Source: Curtobacterium pusillum
Lineage (GTDB): Bacteria > Actinomycetota > Actinomycetes > Actinomycetales > Microbacteriaceae
DNA length: 64,000 bases
Reading direction: 5' to 3'
Assembly (NCBI RefSeq): GCF_007680845.1
Contig: NZ_VEIY01000008.1
Coordinates: 62,001-126,000 of the forward strand
Shown: positions 51,513-60,056 of the stretch, in pieces
Layout of the letters: each line of letters starts with the position of its first letter
How positions within the stretch are numbered: position 1 is the stretch's first letter
The notes under the pieces: generated by a model
Told to the model about the DNA's origin: nothing
The model's database searches: none
What the model saw: the letters and a program-made list of their open reading frames with translations, nothing else
Made by a program: the position numbers and the translations under genes

Positions 51513-52351
51513 CGGATGCTCTTCGACAGGGCGAGCTGGGCCGACGAGGACCCGAGCGCGACGGAGATCTCGAGCGCCGTCCGGACGACACCGTCACCGA
51601 GCTCGCGGACGGCTGCGGCAGGGAAGCGGGAGGCCAGCCCGGAGATGCTCATCGCCCCGACGACCTGGTTGGCGTGGTCCAGCACGGGAGCGGCGACGCA
51701 CCGGATGTCCGGCTCGTTCTCGCGGTCGTCGATGCCGTAGCCGCGCCCGTGCGTGCGGTCGATCTCAGCGCGCCAGCGGTCGTCGTCGACGATCGAGTGG
51801 TCGGTCATCGCCGTCGCCGGTTCCGCCAGCACCCGCTCGAGCAGCTCCGGCTCGCCGAACGCCACGATCGCCTTGCCGGACGCGGTGTTCCGCATCGGCA
51901 GACGGTTCCCGATCCGGGAACCCATCCGGACGGTGCCACGGGTCTCGACCTTGTCCACGTAGACGATGTCCGTGCCGTCCGGGACGACCAGGTGGCACGT
52001 GAGGCCGGTGTCCTCCGCGGTGCGGCGGAGGAACGGGGCGGCGGCCGAGCGGAGGTCGATGCCCTCGAGGTAGCTCTGCCCGAGCAGCAGCGCACCGAGA
52101 CCGAGCGTGAACCCGGCGTCCGGCGTCCGGCGGAGCAGGTCGTTCTCGACCATCGGGGCGGTCAGCCGGAGCACGGTCGACTTCGACGTGCCGAGCTCGG
52201 TGGCCAGCACGGTCAAGGACACCGAGGGCTCCCCGTTGCGGGTGCGGTCGGCGATGCAGTCGAGCAGCCGGAGCCCGCGTCGGAGCGACAGCGCGGCGTT
52301 GCGGGTGGAGCCTTCGTCGGCGGCCTGCGCGACCGGGGTCGTCGCGCGCAT
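51509..52351 (-). CDS. IclR-family transcriptional regulator
   Basis: A 280-aa regulator. The N-terminal wHTH runs through SVSLTVLATELGTSKSTVLR (about 48-67). The C-terminal GAF-like effector domain includes RTAEDTGLTCHLVVPDGTDI, GSRIGNRLPMRNTASGKAIV and RCVAAPVLDHANQVVGAMSI, a clear IclR signature. It lies inside the operon, second of five, so it likely controls its own operon and perhaps the divergent MFS gene. ATG at 52351 shares one base with the stop of the preceding gene. Confidence 0.92.
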   Translation of the reverse strand: MRATTPVAQAADEGSTRNAALSLRRGLRLLDCIADRTRNGEPSVSLTVLATELGTSKSTVLRLTAPMVENDLLRRTPDAGFTLGLGALLLGQSYLEGIDLRSAAAPFLRRTAEDTGLTCHLVVPDGTDIVYVDKVETRGTVRMGSRIGNRLPMRNTASGKAIVAFGEPELLERVLAEPATAMTDHSIVDDDRWRAEIDRTHGRGYGIDDRENEPDIRCVAAPVLDHANQVVGAMSISGLASRFPAAAVRELGDGVVRTALEISVALGSSSAQLALSKSIR

Positions 52352-53571
52352 CAGAACCACGTCGCGATCGTCTCGACCACGGTCTCGTCGTCGGCGATGA
52401 CGAGGACCTGGCGCCACTTGTCGAAGACGGTGCACGGGTGCGAGATCCCGAACACGACGACGTCGCCGGGCGTCAGCGGGTCCTGGTCGTCCGCCAGCGC
52501 GAGGTAGCAGTGCTGGTCGTCGAGGCGGGTGACGGTGACCGCCCCGGGTGGTGGGCCGGTCCGTGTGGGGTCAGCCGCGCCTCCAGGCAGGATCCGTCGC
52601 ACGACCGGGAGTCCCTCGTCGAAGGAGATGTCCCGCTTGCCGACCGCGACGAGCGCGAGACCGGGCTCGGGGCGGGACGTGACGCGGCCCCAGACCTCGA
52701 TCGCGGGGATCAGCGCACCTTCCTCCGGGTGCCGGGCGAACGGTGTGCGCTCGGCGTAGAAGCCGTCGTCGTGCGTGAGGTACGCGCCGGACCGGAGGAG
52801 GACGTCGAGGTCGTCCGGACGTGCGGAGACGGCGTCGACGACGGCGTCGAACCACGCGCTCCCACCCATGCTGAGGAGTGCCCGCGGTGCGTCGACCAGT
52901 GGCCGGACGTCGGCGGCGATCGCGAGGACTCCGCGGACGTACTCGCGGGCGGCGTCGACGCCGGGGAGCCCGCCCTCGTACCCGGAGACGCCGCGGAGGG
53001 ACAGGCCGGCGTCGTCCGCGGCGTGCGCGACGGCGAGTGCGTCCGCTGCCGTCCGGACCCCGGTGCGTCCACCGGTGAAGCCGACCTCGACCAGGACGTG
53101 GAGGTCGCCGGCGACGGCGTCCTGGGCGGCTCGTGCTACGGCGACCCCCGCCGCGGAGTCGACGTAGCAGAGCACGTCGGCGTCGGGGTCCACCGATCGA
53201 CGCGACGCGAGCCACGCGAGGCCCGCGGGGTCGAGGACCTCGTTCGCGACGAGGATGCGGTGGATGCCGTGCTCCCACGCGACCATGGCCTGCTGGACCG
53301 AGGCGACCGTGACGCCCCAGGCGCCGGCATCGACCTGGCGGGCTGCCAGGACGGGTGCCATGTGGGTCTTCATGTGCGGAGCGAAGAGCAGGCCGTGCCG
53401 GCCGACGTACGCCTGCATCACCGCGGTGTTGTTGGCGAGCGCCGACTCACGCAGGGTCATCACGGGCAGGTGGGCGTGATCGAGGACGTGGCGCGACCCC
53501 GGGGCGGCGGGGTCCGGCGCGCCCTTCGTCGTGACCGTGGCGGGGGTGGTCGTGCCGGGGGTGGTCGTCAT
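52351..53571 (-). CDS. D-threonine aldolase/D-serine dehydratase-like PLP enzyme
   Basis: A 406-aa fold-type III PLP enzyme. The alanine-racemase-like barrel has LLFAPHMKTHMAPVLAARQV (PLP lysine K68) and LHVLVEVGFTGGRTGVRTAA. The C-terminal D-ser-dehydratase-like domain has DQHCYLALADDQD and SHPCTVFDKW (H378, C380), the HxC metal ligands. It would cleave or deaminate a D-amino acid. A loop (ILPGGAADPTRTGP) is encoded by a dispersed repeat copy at 52573-52592. ATG at 53571 with CAGGAGG seven bases upstream. First gene of the operon; aldolase versus dehydratase cannot be settled. Confidence 0.9.
   Translation of the reverse strand: MTTTPGTTTPATVTTKGAPDPAAPGSRHVLDHAHLPVMTLRESALANNTAVMQAYVGRHGLLFAPHMKTHMAPVLAARQVDAGAWGVTVASVQQAMVAWEHGIHRILVANEVLDPAGLAWLASRRSVDPDADVLCYVDSAAGVAVARAAQDAVAGDLHVLVEVGFTGGRTGVRTAADALAVAHAADDAGLSLRGVSGYEGGLPGVDAAREYVRGVLAIAADVRPLVDAPRALLSMGGSAWFDAVVDAVSARPDDLDVLLRSGAYLTHDDGFYAERTPFARHPEEGALIPAIEVWGRVTSRPEPGLALVAVGKRDISFDEGLPVVRRILPGGAADPTRTGPPPGAVTVTRLDDQHCYLALADDQDPLTPGDVVVFGISHPCTVFDKWRQVLVIADDETVVETIATWF
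52573..52592. repeat. Dispersed repeat copy inside the aldolase-like gene
   Basis: AGCCGCGCCTCCAGGCAGGA, the exact reverse complement of the coaBC copy at 40102-40121. Confidence 0.75.
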
Positions 53572-53727
53572 CGATCCTCCTGTGCGTGTGCGGTGTGACC
53601 ACGTTCGCGGTCCGGCGTCCGTCGAGGCAACGGCACCCTGCGCGTCATTCTGCTCTGCACAACTCGAGGTCGCAGACCGCGGACGACCGCGTCTCAGGAC
53701 CGGATCGGGCATAGCATTTGATGTGAC

Positions 53728-55131
53728 ATGGCGACGACGATGACGACACGACGACGGGGGAGCACGGCGGTGGCCGTGCTGGTCGCGGGCACCTTCTTCA
53801 TGGAGCTTCTGGACGGCACGATCCTGGCGACGGCGGCCCCGGCGATGGGGCGCGACCTCGGTGTGGACTCCGCCGCGGTCGGCGTGGCGATCACCGCCTA
53901 CCTGGTGACGCTCGCCGTGTTCATCCCGGTCAGCGGTTGGTTGACGGACCGCGTCGGCTCGCGGACGGTCTTCGCCGGGGCGATCGCCCTGTTCACGGTG
54001 GCGTCGGCCCTGTGCGCGCTGTCGACCGGGCTCGTGGACCTGACGCTCTGGCGGATCGTGCAGGGGCTCGGCGGTGCGCTGATGGTCCCGGTCGGGCGCC
54101 TCGTGGTGCTCCGGGGTGCCGGGCGCGAGCAGCTCGTCACCGCGATCGCGATCCTGACCTGGCCGGCACTCGCCGCGCCGATCATCGCGCCGTTCGTCGG
54201 GGGCGTCCTCGTCGACACCCTGTCGTGGCACTGGATCTTCCTCATCAACATCCCGCTCGGGGTCATCGCGTTCGTCGCGGCGCTCGTGCTCGTGCCGCAG
54301 GAGCGGGCGGCGGAGCGGGTGCCGTTCGACTGGTTCGGCTCGCTGCTCGCGTGCTTCGGCCTCGGGTCGCTCGTGGTCATGGCCTCCCTGCTCGCCCTCG
54401 ACCGGGTCCCGGTGCTCGCGGTCGTGGTCTCCGGCCTCCTCGGGGCGGTGTGCTGCTGGTTGGCGATCTGGCACTTCCGCCGGGCGCCGCACCCGATCAT
54501 GGGCCTCGACTCCTTCCGGCTCGAGACCTTCCGGGTGTCGCACGCCGGCGGCAGCCTGTTCCGACTGGCGGTGTCCGCGGTGCCCTTCGTGCTCCCGCTG
54601 CTGTTCCAGGACGCCTGGGGGTGGAGCGCCGTGCTCGCCGGGTCTGCCGTGCTCTGGGTCTTCGTCGGGAACCTCGGCATCAAGCCGATGACGACGCCGT
54701 TCCTCCGCTGGTTCGGGTACCGGCCGGTGATCATCGTGTCGAGCGCGGTCGCGGCACTCAGTGTGGTCGCGATGGTGTTCATGACCGAGGAGACCCCGTT
54801 CTGGCTCCTGGCCGTGCTCCTCGTGGTGAGCGGTGCGGCTCGCTCGGTCGGGTTCACGGCGTACAACACCATCGCCTTCGCCGACGTCGAACAGGCGGAC
54901 ATGACCCCGGCGAACACGCTGTCCTCCACCCTGCAGCAGACCGCCGCGGGCTTCGGGGTCGCGGTCGCCGCGGTCGTCATCCGGGCCGCGGCCGGGCTCG
55001 GCGGCTCGGGCCCGTACGACCTCGCGTTCTGGGTCATCGCGGTGCTGCTCGTGGTCGCGTGCGTCGAGGGTCTCCTCATGAGCCGGACCGCCGGCGAGAC
55101 CGTGCGGCCGGTGCGGCGCGTCGCCGCCTGA
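53728..55131 (+). CDS. MFS transporter (DHA2-like exporter)
   Basis: A 467-aa major facilitator protein with about 13-14 helices. The first helix has AGTFFMELLDGTILATAAPA, then GVAITAYLVTLAVFIPVSGW and LTDRVGSRTVFAGAIALFTV (motif A), and TLWRIVQGLGGALMVPVGRL (motif C-like). This is the drug/metabolite exporter layout. It is divergent from the D-amino-acid operon over 156 bases, so it may move a substrate or product of that pathway, by inference. A TAGCAT -10 lies ten bases before the ATG at 53728. Confidence 0.88.
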   Translation: MATTMTTRRRGSTAVAVLVAGTFFMELLDGTILATAAPAMGRDLGVDSAAVGVAITAYLVTLAVFIPVSGWLTDRVGSRTVFAGAIALFTVASALCALSTGLVDLTLWRIVQGLGGALMVPVGRLVVLRGAGREQLVTAIAILTWPALAAPIIAPFVGGVLVDTLSWHWIFLINIPLGVIAFVAALVLVPQERAAERVPFDWFGSLLACFGLGSLVVMASLLALDRVPVLAVVVSGLLGAVCCWLAIWHFRRAPHPIMGLDSFRLETFRVSHAGGSLFRLAVSAVPFVLPLLFQDAWGWSAVLAGSAVLWVFVGNLGIKPMTTPFLRWFGYRPVIIVSSAVAALSVVAMVFMTEETPFWLLAVLLVVSGAARSVGFTAYNTIAFADVEQADMTPANTLSSTLQQTAAGFGVAVAAVVIRAAAGLGGSGPYDLAFWVIAVLLVVACVEGLLMSRTAGETVRPVRRVAA

Positions 55132-55265
55132 GCGCCGATCGCCCGTTCCCGCAGCGGTCACACGCACGAAACCCGGCGGGCGGTACAGTCTCAGCAACTG
55201 CTTGCGATCGCCGAGTACGGTGACCGCGGCAGGGTGACCGGAAACACCCGGAACAGGAAGGCAGC

Positions 55266-56042
55266 ATGGCCGCGCCACAGCAGCAGGGGACGATCGCCGC
55301 CGAGCAGGCAGCGGAACCGACCGGGCTGCGCGTCGTCAGCTACAACCTCCGAGAGCACACAGCGAACGGCGAACTCGCCGCCCTGGCCGAGGCGTCGCAG
55401 GCCGACGTCATCTGCGTCCAGGAGTGCGACAGCAACGACCTCGCCTCCTCCGTCGCCGGACTGTCCCTGGCCGCGTCGACCAAGACGAACCGGCTCGGCC
55501 TGGCGATCTACAAGCGCGACGACCGGTTCGAGGTCGAGGACTTCAGCATCCACTCCCTGCAGAAGTCCCTGCACGACCGGGTGCTCGCGCCGGCGCACGA
55601 ACGACTCATCGCGATGCACCTCCGCGACACCGAAGCCGACGCCGAGGTCATCGTCGCGTCCTTCCACGCCTCACCCCTGACCGCAACGAACTCGCTGCGC
55701 CGCAAGCAGATCGAGGCTGCGCACCAGTTCGTCCGCGACCTTTCCACCGAGGCGCCGGCGATCATGGTCGGCGACTTCAACTACCCCTGGTTCCAGACGA
55801 ACCTGCGCCGGAAGATCGAGCAGCACGGCTTCGCGCTGTCGCTGTCGGACCAGCCGACCTACCTGCGCTACCGCAAGTTCACGGGACACTTCGACTTCGC
55901 CACGAGCGTCGGGCTGCACATCGCCGGCGTCGAGACCCTCCCCGCGGGCATCTCCGACCACCGGCCGATCCTGGTGCGGGCGCACTACGAGCACCCCGGG
56001 GCGACCGGTTCGGTCGCGGCCGTGGAGTCCCCGGCCGCCTGA
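55266..56042 (+). CDS. Endonuclease/exonuclease/phosphatase-fold hydrolase
   Basis: A 258-aa EEP-fold phosphodiesterase/phosphatase. LRVVSYNLREHTANGELAAL opens the fold, VICVQECDSND carries the metal-binding glutamate, APAIMVGDFNYPWFQTNLRR the GDFN motif, and GISDHRPILVRA the catalytic SDH motif near the C-terminus. No signal peptide. It cuts phosphodiester or phosphomonoester bonds (DNA, RNA, nucleotides or lipids); the substrate is unknown. GAACAGGAAGG precedes the ATG at 55266. Ends just before the tandem hairpin array. Confidence 0.9.
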   Translation: MAAPQQQGTIAAEQAAEPTGLRVVSYNLREHTANGELAALAEASQADVICVQECDSNDLASSVAGLSLAASTKTNRLGLAIYKRDDRFEVEDFSIHSLQKSLHDRVLAPAHERLIAMHLRDTEADAEVIVASFHASPLTATNSLRRKQIEAAHQFVRDLSTEAPAIMVGDFNYPWFQTNLRRKIEQHGFALSLSDQPTYLRYRKFTGHFDFATSVGLHIAGVETLPAGISDHRPILVRAHYEHPGATGSVAAVESPAA

Positions 56043-56074
56043 CCCCGCGCCGGCCGCGCGCGCCACCGCGGCCG

Positions 56075-56400
56075 CGCCGAGCGGGCGCAACGCGCCGCGC
56101 GCACTCCGCCGAGCGGGCGCAACGCGCCGCAGGCCCGCGACGAGCGTGACAGAAAGTGCCCGCTCGGCCGGGCGAGGTTGCCTGGCCCGGCGCCCGCGCC
56201 GAGCGGGCGGGACGCGCCGTGCGCGGCCCGCCGAGCGGGCGCAACGCGCCGCAGGCGCGCGCCGAGCGTGACAGAGACTGCGCGCTCGGGGAGGCGCCCG
56301 GCGCCCGCGCCGAGCGGGCGCAACGCGCCGCGTGCGGCGCGCCGAGCGGGCGGAACGCGCCGCAGGCGCGCGCCGAGCGTGACGGAAAGTGCCCGCTCGG
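56075..56400. repeat. Three-copy tandem repeat, unit about 111-122 bases
   Basis: Each unit has two GCCGAGCGGGCGCAACGCGC blocks and ends with a hairpin CCGAGCG-loop-CGCTCGG whose loop is TGACAGAAAGTGCC or a near copy (hairpins near 56141, 56263 and 56374). In unit 2 the loop is changed to TGACAGAGACTGCG while the stem is kept. Spacing of the hairpins is 122 and 111 bases. Confidence 0.85.
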
Positions 56401-56470
56401 GGGCTCGGGGGCTCGGGGGCCCCGCCGGCCCGGCCGGCCCGGCCCGCCCCGCGCCGCCGGCCCCGCAACC

Positions 56471-56519
56471 GCCTGGAGGCGCGGCGCCGGTCTCGTGGAC
56501 CGGCACCGCGCCTCCAGGC
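56471..56519. terminator. Terminator / paired dispersed repeat
   Basis: Arms 56471-56492 and 56498-56519, 21 of 22 bases paired, loop TCGTG, with GCCTGGAGGCGCGG in each arm. Lies before the stop codon of the convergent metI gene. Confidence 0.75.
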
Positions 56520-56544
56520 AGTCACGTCACGGACGCGACCCGCG

Positions 56545-57216
56545 TCAGCGACGCAACGTCGCGCGTGCCAACCGGTTGCCCACGAACTGGCCGAGCTGCA
56601 CGATGATGACGATCGCCGCCACCGACACGTACACGATCCACCAGTCGTACCGCTGCGACCCGTACGTGATCGCGTACTCGCCGAGCCCGCCGCCGCCGAT
56701 GAGCGCACCCTGCGCCGTCATGTCGACGATCCCGATGTAGATGAACGTGTAGCCGAGGATGAGCGGCCCGAGCCCCTCGGGGATGAGCACGGTGAGCAGG
56801 ATCGACACCGGGTGCGCACCCGATGCCCGCGCTGCCTCGACGACGCCGGGGTCCACGGACAGCAGGTTCTGCTCGACGATCCGGGACACCGCGAACGCCG
56901 CCGCCAGCGAGATCGCGAACGTCACCGCGGGCACGCCGATCGTCGTCTGCACGACCACGCGGGACAGCGGCGCGATCGCGGCGAGGAAGATCACGAACGG
57001 AATCGGCCGGACCAGGTTCACGACCACGTTGAGGATCGTGTACGCCGCCCGGTTGCCGAGCAGGTTGCCCGGGCGGGTGGCGTACAGCGCCAGGCCCAGG
57101 GCCAGGCCGATGATCCCTGCGATGACGAGGGACACCAGCGACATGACGATGGTGTCGCGCACCGAGGAGAGGAAGACGTCGAACGTGTCGATCACGCTCT
57201 GGAAGCTGTTGTTCAC
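56545..57216 (-). CDS. metI: Methionine ABC transporter permease MetI
   Basis: A 223-aa inner-membrane permease with five to six helices. TIVMSLVSLVIAGIIGLALG, VVNLVRPIPFVIFLAAIAPL and the EAA-loop region VDPGVVEAARASGAHPVSIL are the MetI blocks. It forms the channel for methionine uptake with MetN and MetQ. GTG start in a GTGA overlap with metN. Last gene of the metQNI operon. Confidence 0.94.
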   Translation of the reverse strand: MNNSFQSVIDTFDVFLSSVRDTIVMSLVSLVIAGIIGLALGLALYATRPGNLLGNRAAYTILNVVVNLVRPIPFVIFLAAIAPLSRVVVQTTIGVPAVTFAISLAAAFAVSRIVEQNLLSVDPGVVEAARASGAHPVSILLTVLIPEGLGPLILGYTFIYIGIVDMTAQGALIGGGGLGEYAITYGSQRYDWWIVYVSVAAIVIIVQLGQFVGNRLARATLRR

Positions 57217-58253
57217 GCCGCGGCCTCCTCGTCGGTGGTGACGCCCGTGTTGCGGAGCGCGTCGATGGCGTCGTCGATGCCCGTCGGCGACGACGCACTC
57301 AGCTCGTACGTCAGCGAACCGATGCGACGCTCGCGGATCTCGCCGACCCCGCCGTACACGAGCTCCGCGGTGACGCCGGCCGCGCGGAAGGCCGCGTCGA
57401 TCCGGTTCTGCAGTCCGGCCTCGTCGGTGATCTGCACCGTGACGAGCCGACCCGGGTGACGCTCGCGCAGGCGGGCGAGCGTCTCGGGGGAGGGGCGGTC
57501 GTGCAGCGCCGTGCGGACGAACCGCTGGGCGGCGTCGGTCTGCGGCGTGGAGAACACGTCGTAGACGTCGCCGACCTCGACCACGCGTCCCTGCTCCATC
57601 ACGGCGACACGGTCGGCGATCTGCCGGACGGCGTCCATCTCGTGCGTGATCACGATGATGGTGACGCCGAGCTCCCGGTTGACGCGACGGAGGAGCGCGA
57701 GGACCTCCGACGTGGTCTCCGGGTCGAGGGCGCTGGTCGCCTCGTCGGCGAGCAGCAGGTCGGGCGACGCAGCGAGCGCGCGGGCGATGCCGACGCGCTG
57801 CTTCTGTCCGCCGGAGAGCTGCTCCGGGTACGCGTACGCGCGGTCGAGCAGGCCGACGAAGTCGAGCAGCTCGGCGACACGGCGGTCGCGCTCGGCCTTC
57901 GGCACACCAGCGACCTTGAGCGGGTACGCGACGTTCCCGGCGATGGTGCGGGAGCGGAACAGGTTGAACTGCTGGAAGATCATCCCGATGCGGCGCCGAG
58001 CGAGGCGGCGGTCCTTCTCGGGGATCGCCGTCAGCTCCTGGCCGGCGACCGTCACCGAGCCGGAGCTCGGCAGCTCGAGGGCGTTCACCAAGCGCACCAG
58101 CGTGGACTTGCCGGCACCGGAGTACCCGATGACGCCGAGGACCTCTCCCTGGTGCACGTCCAGGGAGACGTCCTCGACGGCCACCACGGTCTCGCCGGTG
58201 TCGGCGCGGCGGTAGTGCTTCGAGACGCCGCGGAGTTCGACGAGGACCGGCAC
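57213..58253 (-). CDS. metN: Methionine ABC transporter ATP-binding protein MetN
   Basis: A 346-aa ATPase. Walker A GYSGAGKST is at residues 43-51, the signature LSGGQKQRVGIARALA near 148, and Walker B followed by DEATSALDPET near 170. The C-terminal NIL domain (about 270-345, VTVQITDEAGLQNRIDAAFR) binds methionine and allows feedback inhibition of transport. GTG start sharing one base with the metQ stop (TAGTG). Uptake covers D- and L-methionine in this family. Confidence 0.95.
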   Translation of the reverse strand: MPVLVELRGVSKHYRRADTGETVVAVEDVSLDVHQGEVLGVIGYSGAGKSTLVRLVNALELPSSGSVTVAGQELTAIPEKDRRLARRRIGMIFQQFNLFRSRTIAGNVAYPLKVAGVPKAERDRRVAELLDFVGLLDRAYAYPEQLSGGQKQRVGIARALAASPDLLLADEATSALDPETTSEVLALLRRVNRELGVTIIVITHEMDAVRQIADRVAVMEQGRVVEVGDVYDVFSTPQTDAAQRFVRTALHDRPSPETLARLRERHPGRLVTVQITDEAGLQNRIDAAFRAAGVTAELVYGGVGEIRERRIGSLTYELSASSPTGIDDAIDALRNTGVTTDEEAAA

Positions 58254-59212
58254 TACTGCTTGGCCGCCTTCGCGTCCTTCTCGACCTTGGCGAGCTCGTC
58301 CTGCAGCGAGGAGGCGCTCTCGTCGCGGACGACCGCGTCGGGGTTGTCCTTGAGGAACACCTTCTGCACCGACTCGTCCTGGAAGAGCTTCGCGAGGGCG
58401 AGGTACGTCTTGTTCGACTTGTCCTCGTCGCGGGCGGCGAAGATGTTCACGTACGGGGCGGCGCTCGCGCTCGACGGGTCGTCCTGGTAGACGACGTCGG
58501 AGCTCGGCAGGCCGGCAGCGGTCGCGAAGTTGTTGTTCACGACGGCGCCGGCGACGGAGCCCTGCTGCAGTGCGTTCGCGGTCTGCGAGGCCTCGAGCGG
58601 CTCGACGTCGACCTTCTTCGTCACGATGTCGGACGTCGTCGAGAACGCCGATCCGCCGTCCTTCAGCGTGAGGAGCTTCGCACCCTGCAGCACGAGGAGC
58701 GCACGCGCCTCGTTGATCGAGTCGTTCGGGATCGCGATCTTCGCCCCGTCGGGGATCTTCGACGCCTCGTCGTACTTCGTCGCGTACAGCGGCAGCGGGT
58801 AGACCGCGGTCGATCCGATCGGCTGGAGGTCGTCGTTCGACGTCACGTTGTAGTCGGCCAGGTACTGGATGTGCTGGAACTGGTTGAGGTCCAGCTGGCC
58901 GTCCTTGAGCGCGGGGTTCGGCAGCGAGTAGTCGGCGAAGTTCGTCAGCTTGACCGTGACGTTCAGCTTCGACTTCGCGAGCTTCGTGTAGGTGCTCCAG
59001 TAGGAGAGGGACTTGTCCGCGACACCGATCGTGACGGTCTTCGGCGAACCACTCGCGGCGGCGCCGGAGTCGTTGCTGGTGTCGTTGCCGGAGCGGACGG
59101 CTCCGACGATGAGGGCGACGACGATCGCGACGACGACGACCGCGGCGGCGATGATCCAGCCGATCGGGCGCTTGCCCTTCGGCTTCTCGGGCAGTGCGGG
59201 TGCTGCGGACAT
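58253..59212 (-). CDS. metQ: MetQ-family methionine-binding protein, membrane-anchored
   Basis: A 319-aa NlpA/MetQ-type binding protein. After the anchor, VTIGVADKSLSYWSTYTKLA, DGQLDLNQFQHIQYLADYN, IAIPNDSINEARALLVLQGA and AGAVVNNNFATAAGLPSSDV are typical MetQ blocks. Unlike most members it has no lipobox cysteine: the N-terminus is KPKGKRPIGW plus a 20-residue hydrophobic helix (about 18-40), so it is held by a transmembrane helix. ATG at 59212 with GAGGAGC upstream. I see no SAM riboswitch in the 166-base spacer. Confidence 0.92.
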   Translation of the reverse strand: MSAAPALPEKPKGKRPIGWIIAAAVVVVAIVVALIVGAVRSGNDTSNDSGAAASGSPKTVTIGVADKSLSYWSTYTKLAKSKLNVTVKLTNFADYSLPNPALKDGQLDLNQFQHIQYLADYNVTSNDDLQPIGSTAVYPLPLYATKYDEASKIPDGAKIAIPNDSINEARALLVLQGAKLLTLKDGGSAFSTTSDIVTKKVDVEPLEASQTANALQQGSVAGAVVNNNFATAAGLPSSDVVYQDDPSSASAAPYVNIFAARDEDKSNKTYLALAKLFQDESVQKVFLKDNPDAVVRDESASSLQDELAKVEKDAKAAKQ

Positions 59213-59378
59213 GGTGGTGCTCCTCGTGGGCCGTGCTGTGGGGGTGCCGCGGTGGTCCGCGGCGGCGACCGCGGTGCTCCGCGGCGTGCAGTCGAGTGTG
59301 CCGGGCGGTCCGCCGCCGTGCGAGTTCCGTTCCGTCGTGTTACACCGCTGTCACACGGTTCGTTGGTTCACTCGGTCC

Positions 59379-59870
59379 GTGCGCAGTCTCGAGCTCGTCC
59401 TGGATCCGTCGTCCGACGCCGCGGTGCGTGCCGCGTGGGATGCGTTGATCGCGGCGGACCTGCCGAGTCTCGGCCGCTCCGGGACGAACAGCCCGCACGT
59501 GACCCTGGCGGCCGGCGACGACCTGCCCGTCCCGGTCGGCTTCGACGCAGCCCTGCCGGCCCGGCTGCTGCTGGGGGGAGTGCTGCTGTTCCCGGCTGGC
59601 TCGGGGCGGTCCGTGCTCGTGCGGGCGGTGGTGGTGGACCCGGCGCTGGCCGCGTTCCACGAGGCGGTGCACCGTGCGGCACCTGGTGGGGTCGACACGT
59701 CCTTACCGGGAGCGTGGTCGCCGCACGTCACGTTCGCACGGCGGGTGCGCGACGAGGACCTCGGGCGCGCGGTCGCGGCACTGCGCGGGGCGCCGTTGCC
59801 CGACGAGCTCGTGGTGGGCGGGGTGCGGCACTGGGACGGCGGCACGAAGGCGGTCACGCCGGTCGCGTGA
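59379..59870 (+). CDS. 2'-5' RNA ligase/2H phosphoesterase-family protein
   Basis: A 163-aa protein of the 2H phosphoesterase fold. Two HxT motifs are seen: SPHVTLA (H40) and SPHVTFA (about H115), spaced as in LigT-like enzymes, within beta-rich halves (VRSLELVLDPSSDAAVRAAW opens the first). The reaction on RNA or a cyclic nucleotide is likely, with an unknown substrate. GTG at 59379; divergent from metQ. Confidence 0.82.
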   Translation: MRSLELVLDPSSDAAVRAAWDALIAADLPSLGRSGTNSPHVTLAAGDDLPVPVGFDAALPARLLLGGVLLFPAGSGRSVLVRAVVVDPALAAFHEAVHRAAPGGVDTSLPGAWSPHVTFARRVRDEDLGRAVAALRGAPLPDELVVGGVRHWDGGTKAVTPVA

Positions 59871-59910
59871 GCGCGGCGCGGCGGCGGCGCGGTGCGGTGG
59901 GGCGGGCCGC

Positions 59911-59973
59911 CGGAACCAGGTCCGGACACAGCACCGTGGAGCTGCGCGGTGTTGTGTCCGGAACCTGGTTCCG
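59911..59973. terminator. Bidirectional terminator
   Basis: 26- and 27-base arms (59911-59936, 59947-59973) pair with one mismatch and one bulge, loop of ten bases, between convergent genes. Core CGGAACCAGG. Confidence 0.75.
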
Positions 59974-60035
59974 CGGGGGCGTGGGGGCGCCAGCGTGGGT
60001 GCGGGCGCGGGGGCGCGCGGGCGGGACGCGAGCGC

Positions 60036-60056
60036 GTCGGCCTGGAGGCGCGGCTC
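60036..60056. repeat. Dispersed repeat, single copy touching a stop codon
   Basis: CGGCCTGGAGGCGCGGCTC core; the last bases overlap the stop codon (60055-60057) of the oxidase gene on the other strand. Confidence 0.6.

Larger units (their letters stand above)
56043..56544. other. Intergenic region with tandem hairpin array
   Basis: No gene in these 502 bases between two convergent genes. About 56075-56400 is a three-copy tandem array with a hairpin at the end of each unit; then G/C-simple sequence (GGGCTCGG repeats); then a paired dispersed repeat at 56471-56519. Confidence 0.8.

Noticed and set aside
56075..56400. CRISPR array
   Set aside because: Units are 111-122 bases, contain no unique spacers of 30-40 bases, and no cas gene is present in the window.
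59213..59378. SAM or methionine riboswitch before metQ
   Set aside because: The 166-base spacer has only CCGCGG-type hairpins and no recognisable SAM-I/II/IV core.
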